Program-made: the position numbers and the translations under genes | In this document: piece by piece, positions 4,994-6,122 of the stretch | Position numbering within the stretch: position 1 is the first letter of the stretch | How the letters are laid out: the number at the start of each line of letters is the position of its first letter | Notes under the pieces: model-generated | Told to the model about the DNA's origin: nothing | Database searches by the model: none | The model's input: the letters and a program-made list of their open reading frames with translations, nothing else | Assembly: GCA_032122625.1 (NCBI GenBank) | Contig: JAQBGG010000126.1 | Span: 1 to 6,122, forward strand | Length of the DNA: 6,122 bases | Origin: CAXMST01 sp032122625 | GTDB lineage: Bacteria; Actinomycetota; Thermoleophilia; Solirubrobacterales; 70-9 | Direction of reading: 5' to 3'

Positions 4994-6122
4994 AGACGCT
5001 GCCGTGGCGGCGGTGGCGGGCTTGCGCCCGCGCACGCGACGCATCAACGGCCGCTCGAGCAGGTAGAAGCTCGCCGCCGCGCAGGCAACCGTCAGGGCAA
5101 ACGTCGCGATCGTCAGTGGCACGAACGCCTTGATCCCAACGTCGCGGAAGAGGATCAAGACGGGGAACTGGTAGAGGAAGATCCCGTAGGAGACCAGCCC
5201 GAGCCAGACGAGCGAGGGGTGGCCGAGGGTGCGACGGGTGAGTCCGCCGCCGTCTGCACCGAAGATCGCCGGCAGCATGATCAGCGCGGCGATCACCCCG
5301 AAGAGCAGGTATTGGGCGAGGTAGGTATTCAGGTCGATCACCGGGAAGGCCAACGACGCAACGGGGTCGAGGAGCACGACCGCCGCCAACAGGTAGAGCG
5401 CCACGCCGGTCGCGACCGGAACGCCGGGGCGGCGCCTGAGCCATCCGACCAACGCGGGTTCGCTCTCGAGTCGGCTGACATGCACCGAGACCGCCGCCAG
5501 GGCCAGTCCGAGACCGAACCACCAACCCCGGCCGAGCGGTGAGAAGAACAGCCAGACGTGAGCGTCGCTGAGCGGGACCGACCTCTGGATCAGGATCGAG
5601 ACCGCGGTGAGCACGCCGACCGCGCCCAACTCCAACGTCAGCCAACCGCCGCGCCAGCGCTTGCCGAGCCACGCCATGGCGATCACGAACAGCGGCAGCG
5701 CCAAGTAGAAGAGCACCTCCACGGTGAGGCTCCAGGCGACGGGCATCCCGCACCGAAAGGGAGCGGTGGCGCAGGTCCCGGTCGGCGAGTAGACGGGAAA
5801 GTTCTGCAGCAGCCCGTAGTAGACCCACCAGTTGCCGCTGAAGGCTCCAGCCATCCCCGGCACGATCGCGGCGACGGTCAGAGCCGCCCAGTAGGCGGGG
5901 GCGATCCTTATGAAGCGGCGCCGGCCGTAGTCGACGAACTTGGTGCGCGCCTTGCCCGCGACACGAGCCTCGACGAACGGCCGGTAGAGCAGGAAGGCCG
6001 AGAGCAGGAAGAAGAACGAGACGCCGATGTCGAGGTGAGCGAGGAACTGCCCGAACGTGGCGTTCTCGAGGGCACCGGAGAAGATCGACGTGTGGACGAG
6101 CAGAACCGAGATCGCCGCGAGC
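4973..6122 (-). CDS. acyltransferase 3 (OafA/YrhL-type) membrane protein, N-terminus outside window
   Basis: Integral-membrane O-acyltransferase that typically moves acetyl or another acyl group across or at the membrane onto sugars of surface polysaccharides, lipids or antibiotics. The frame stays open to the right edge, giving 382 visible residues. From the edge they read LAAISVLLVHTSIF (first helix with the conserved His), then LDIGVSFFFLLSAFLLYRPF, then RRRFIRIAPAYW, all family signatures. So only a short N-terminal piece, including the usual DGLRA motif, is missing. AWSLTVEVLFYLALPL follows, then about seven further hydrophobic helices. Near the end SYGIFLYQFPVLIL matches SYGIYLWHxP, with Gln in place of the frequent His, a known kind of variation. 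It ends in LLERPLMRR and an Ala/Thr-rich tail. GTG at 5863 is internal, not the start. No C-terminal SGNH domain is present. It is convergent with the methyltransferase gene, so transcribed separately, but its function suits the same glycan-tailoring theme. Confidence 0.9.
   Translation of the reverse strand, partial: LAAISVLLVHTSIFSGALENATFGQFLAHLDIGVSFFFLLSAFLLYRPFVEARVAGKARTKFVDYGRRRFIRIAPAYWAALTVAAIVPGMAGAFSGNWWVYYGLLQNFPVYSPTGTCATAPFRCGMPVAWSLTVEVLFYLALPLFVIAMAWLGKRWRGGWLTLELGAVGVLTAVSILIQRSVPLSDAHVWLFFSPLGRGWWFGLGLALAAVSVHVSRLESEPALVGWLRRRPGVPVATGVALYLLAAVVLLDPVASLAFPVIDLNTYLAQYLLFGVIAALIMLPAIFGADGGGLTRRTLGHPSLVWLGLVSYGIFLYQFPVLILFRDVGIKAFVPLTIATFALTVACAAASFYLLERPLMRRVRGRKPATAATAASATGPAG

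Noticed and set aside
4686..5828. 380-codon open frame on the minus strand running across the convergent junction
   Set aside because: It overlaps the well-supported acyltransferase in another frame on the same strand and the methyltransferase on the other. The translation is Arg-rich and motif-free.
4973..5863. A short acyltransferase starting at GTG 5863
   Set aside because: The same frame continues upstream with the conserved first helices and the RRRFIRIAPAYW motif up to the window edge, so the gene is longer and truncated by the window.

Overview
This window is a G+C-rich (about two thirds or more by eye), densely packed bacterial segment. Arg/Ala/Glu/Asp-rich proteins, strong G/C third-position bias, GTG/TTG start candidates and near-absent intergenic space suggest an actinobacterium. 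The style resembles Thermoleophilia/Solirubrobacterales, but that placement is inference. No rRNA, tRNA, mobile element or CRISPR array is visible.

Layout. Five genes run rightward as one probable operon: two tandem paralogous PhyH-type Fe(II)/2-oxoglutarate dioxygenases (4-1023 and 1094-2164), a PAPS-dependent sulfotransferase (2217-3317), and two unrelated-looking class I SAM methyltransferases (3322-4014 and 4011-4964). Gaps are 70, 52 and 4 nt, followed by an ATGA stop/start overlap. Only 8 nt past the last stop, a convergent leftward gene ends. It encodes an OafA-type acyltransferase 3 membrane protein (4973 to beyond 6122) whose N-terminus lies outside the window. A perfect 8-bp inverted repeat sits across this convergent junction.

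How they fit together. Hydroxylation, sulfation, two methylations and a membrane acyl transfer are all tailoring reactions. The likeliest reading is the decoration end of a surface glycan, glycolipid or similar secondary-metabolite cluster. No glycosyltransferase, Wzx/Wzy or polymerase lies inside the window, so the substrate is inferred, not seen. The most distinctive element is the tandem pair of dioxygenases. Both keep all predicted metal and 2-oxoglutarate ligands and share an extra N-terminal helical segment, and they sit directly upstream of a sulfotransferase.
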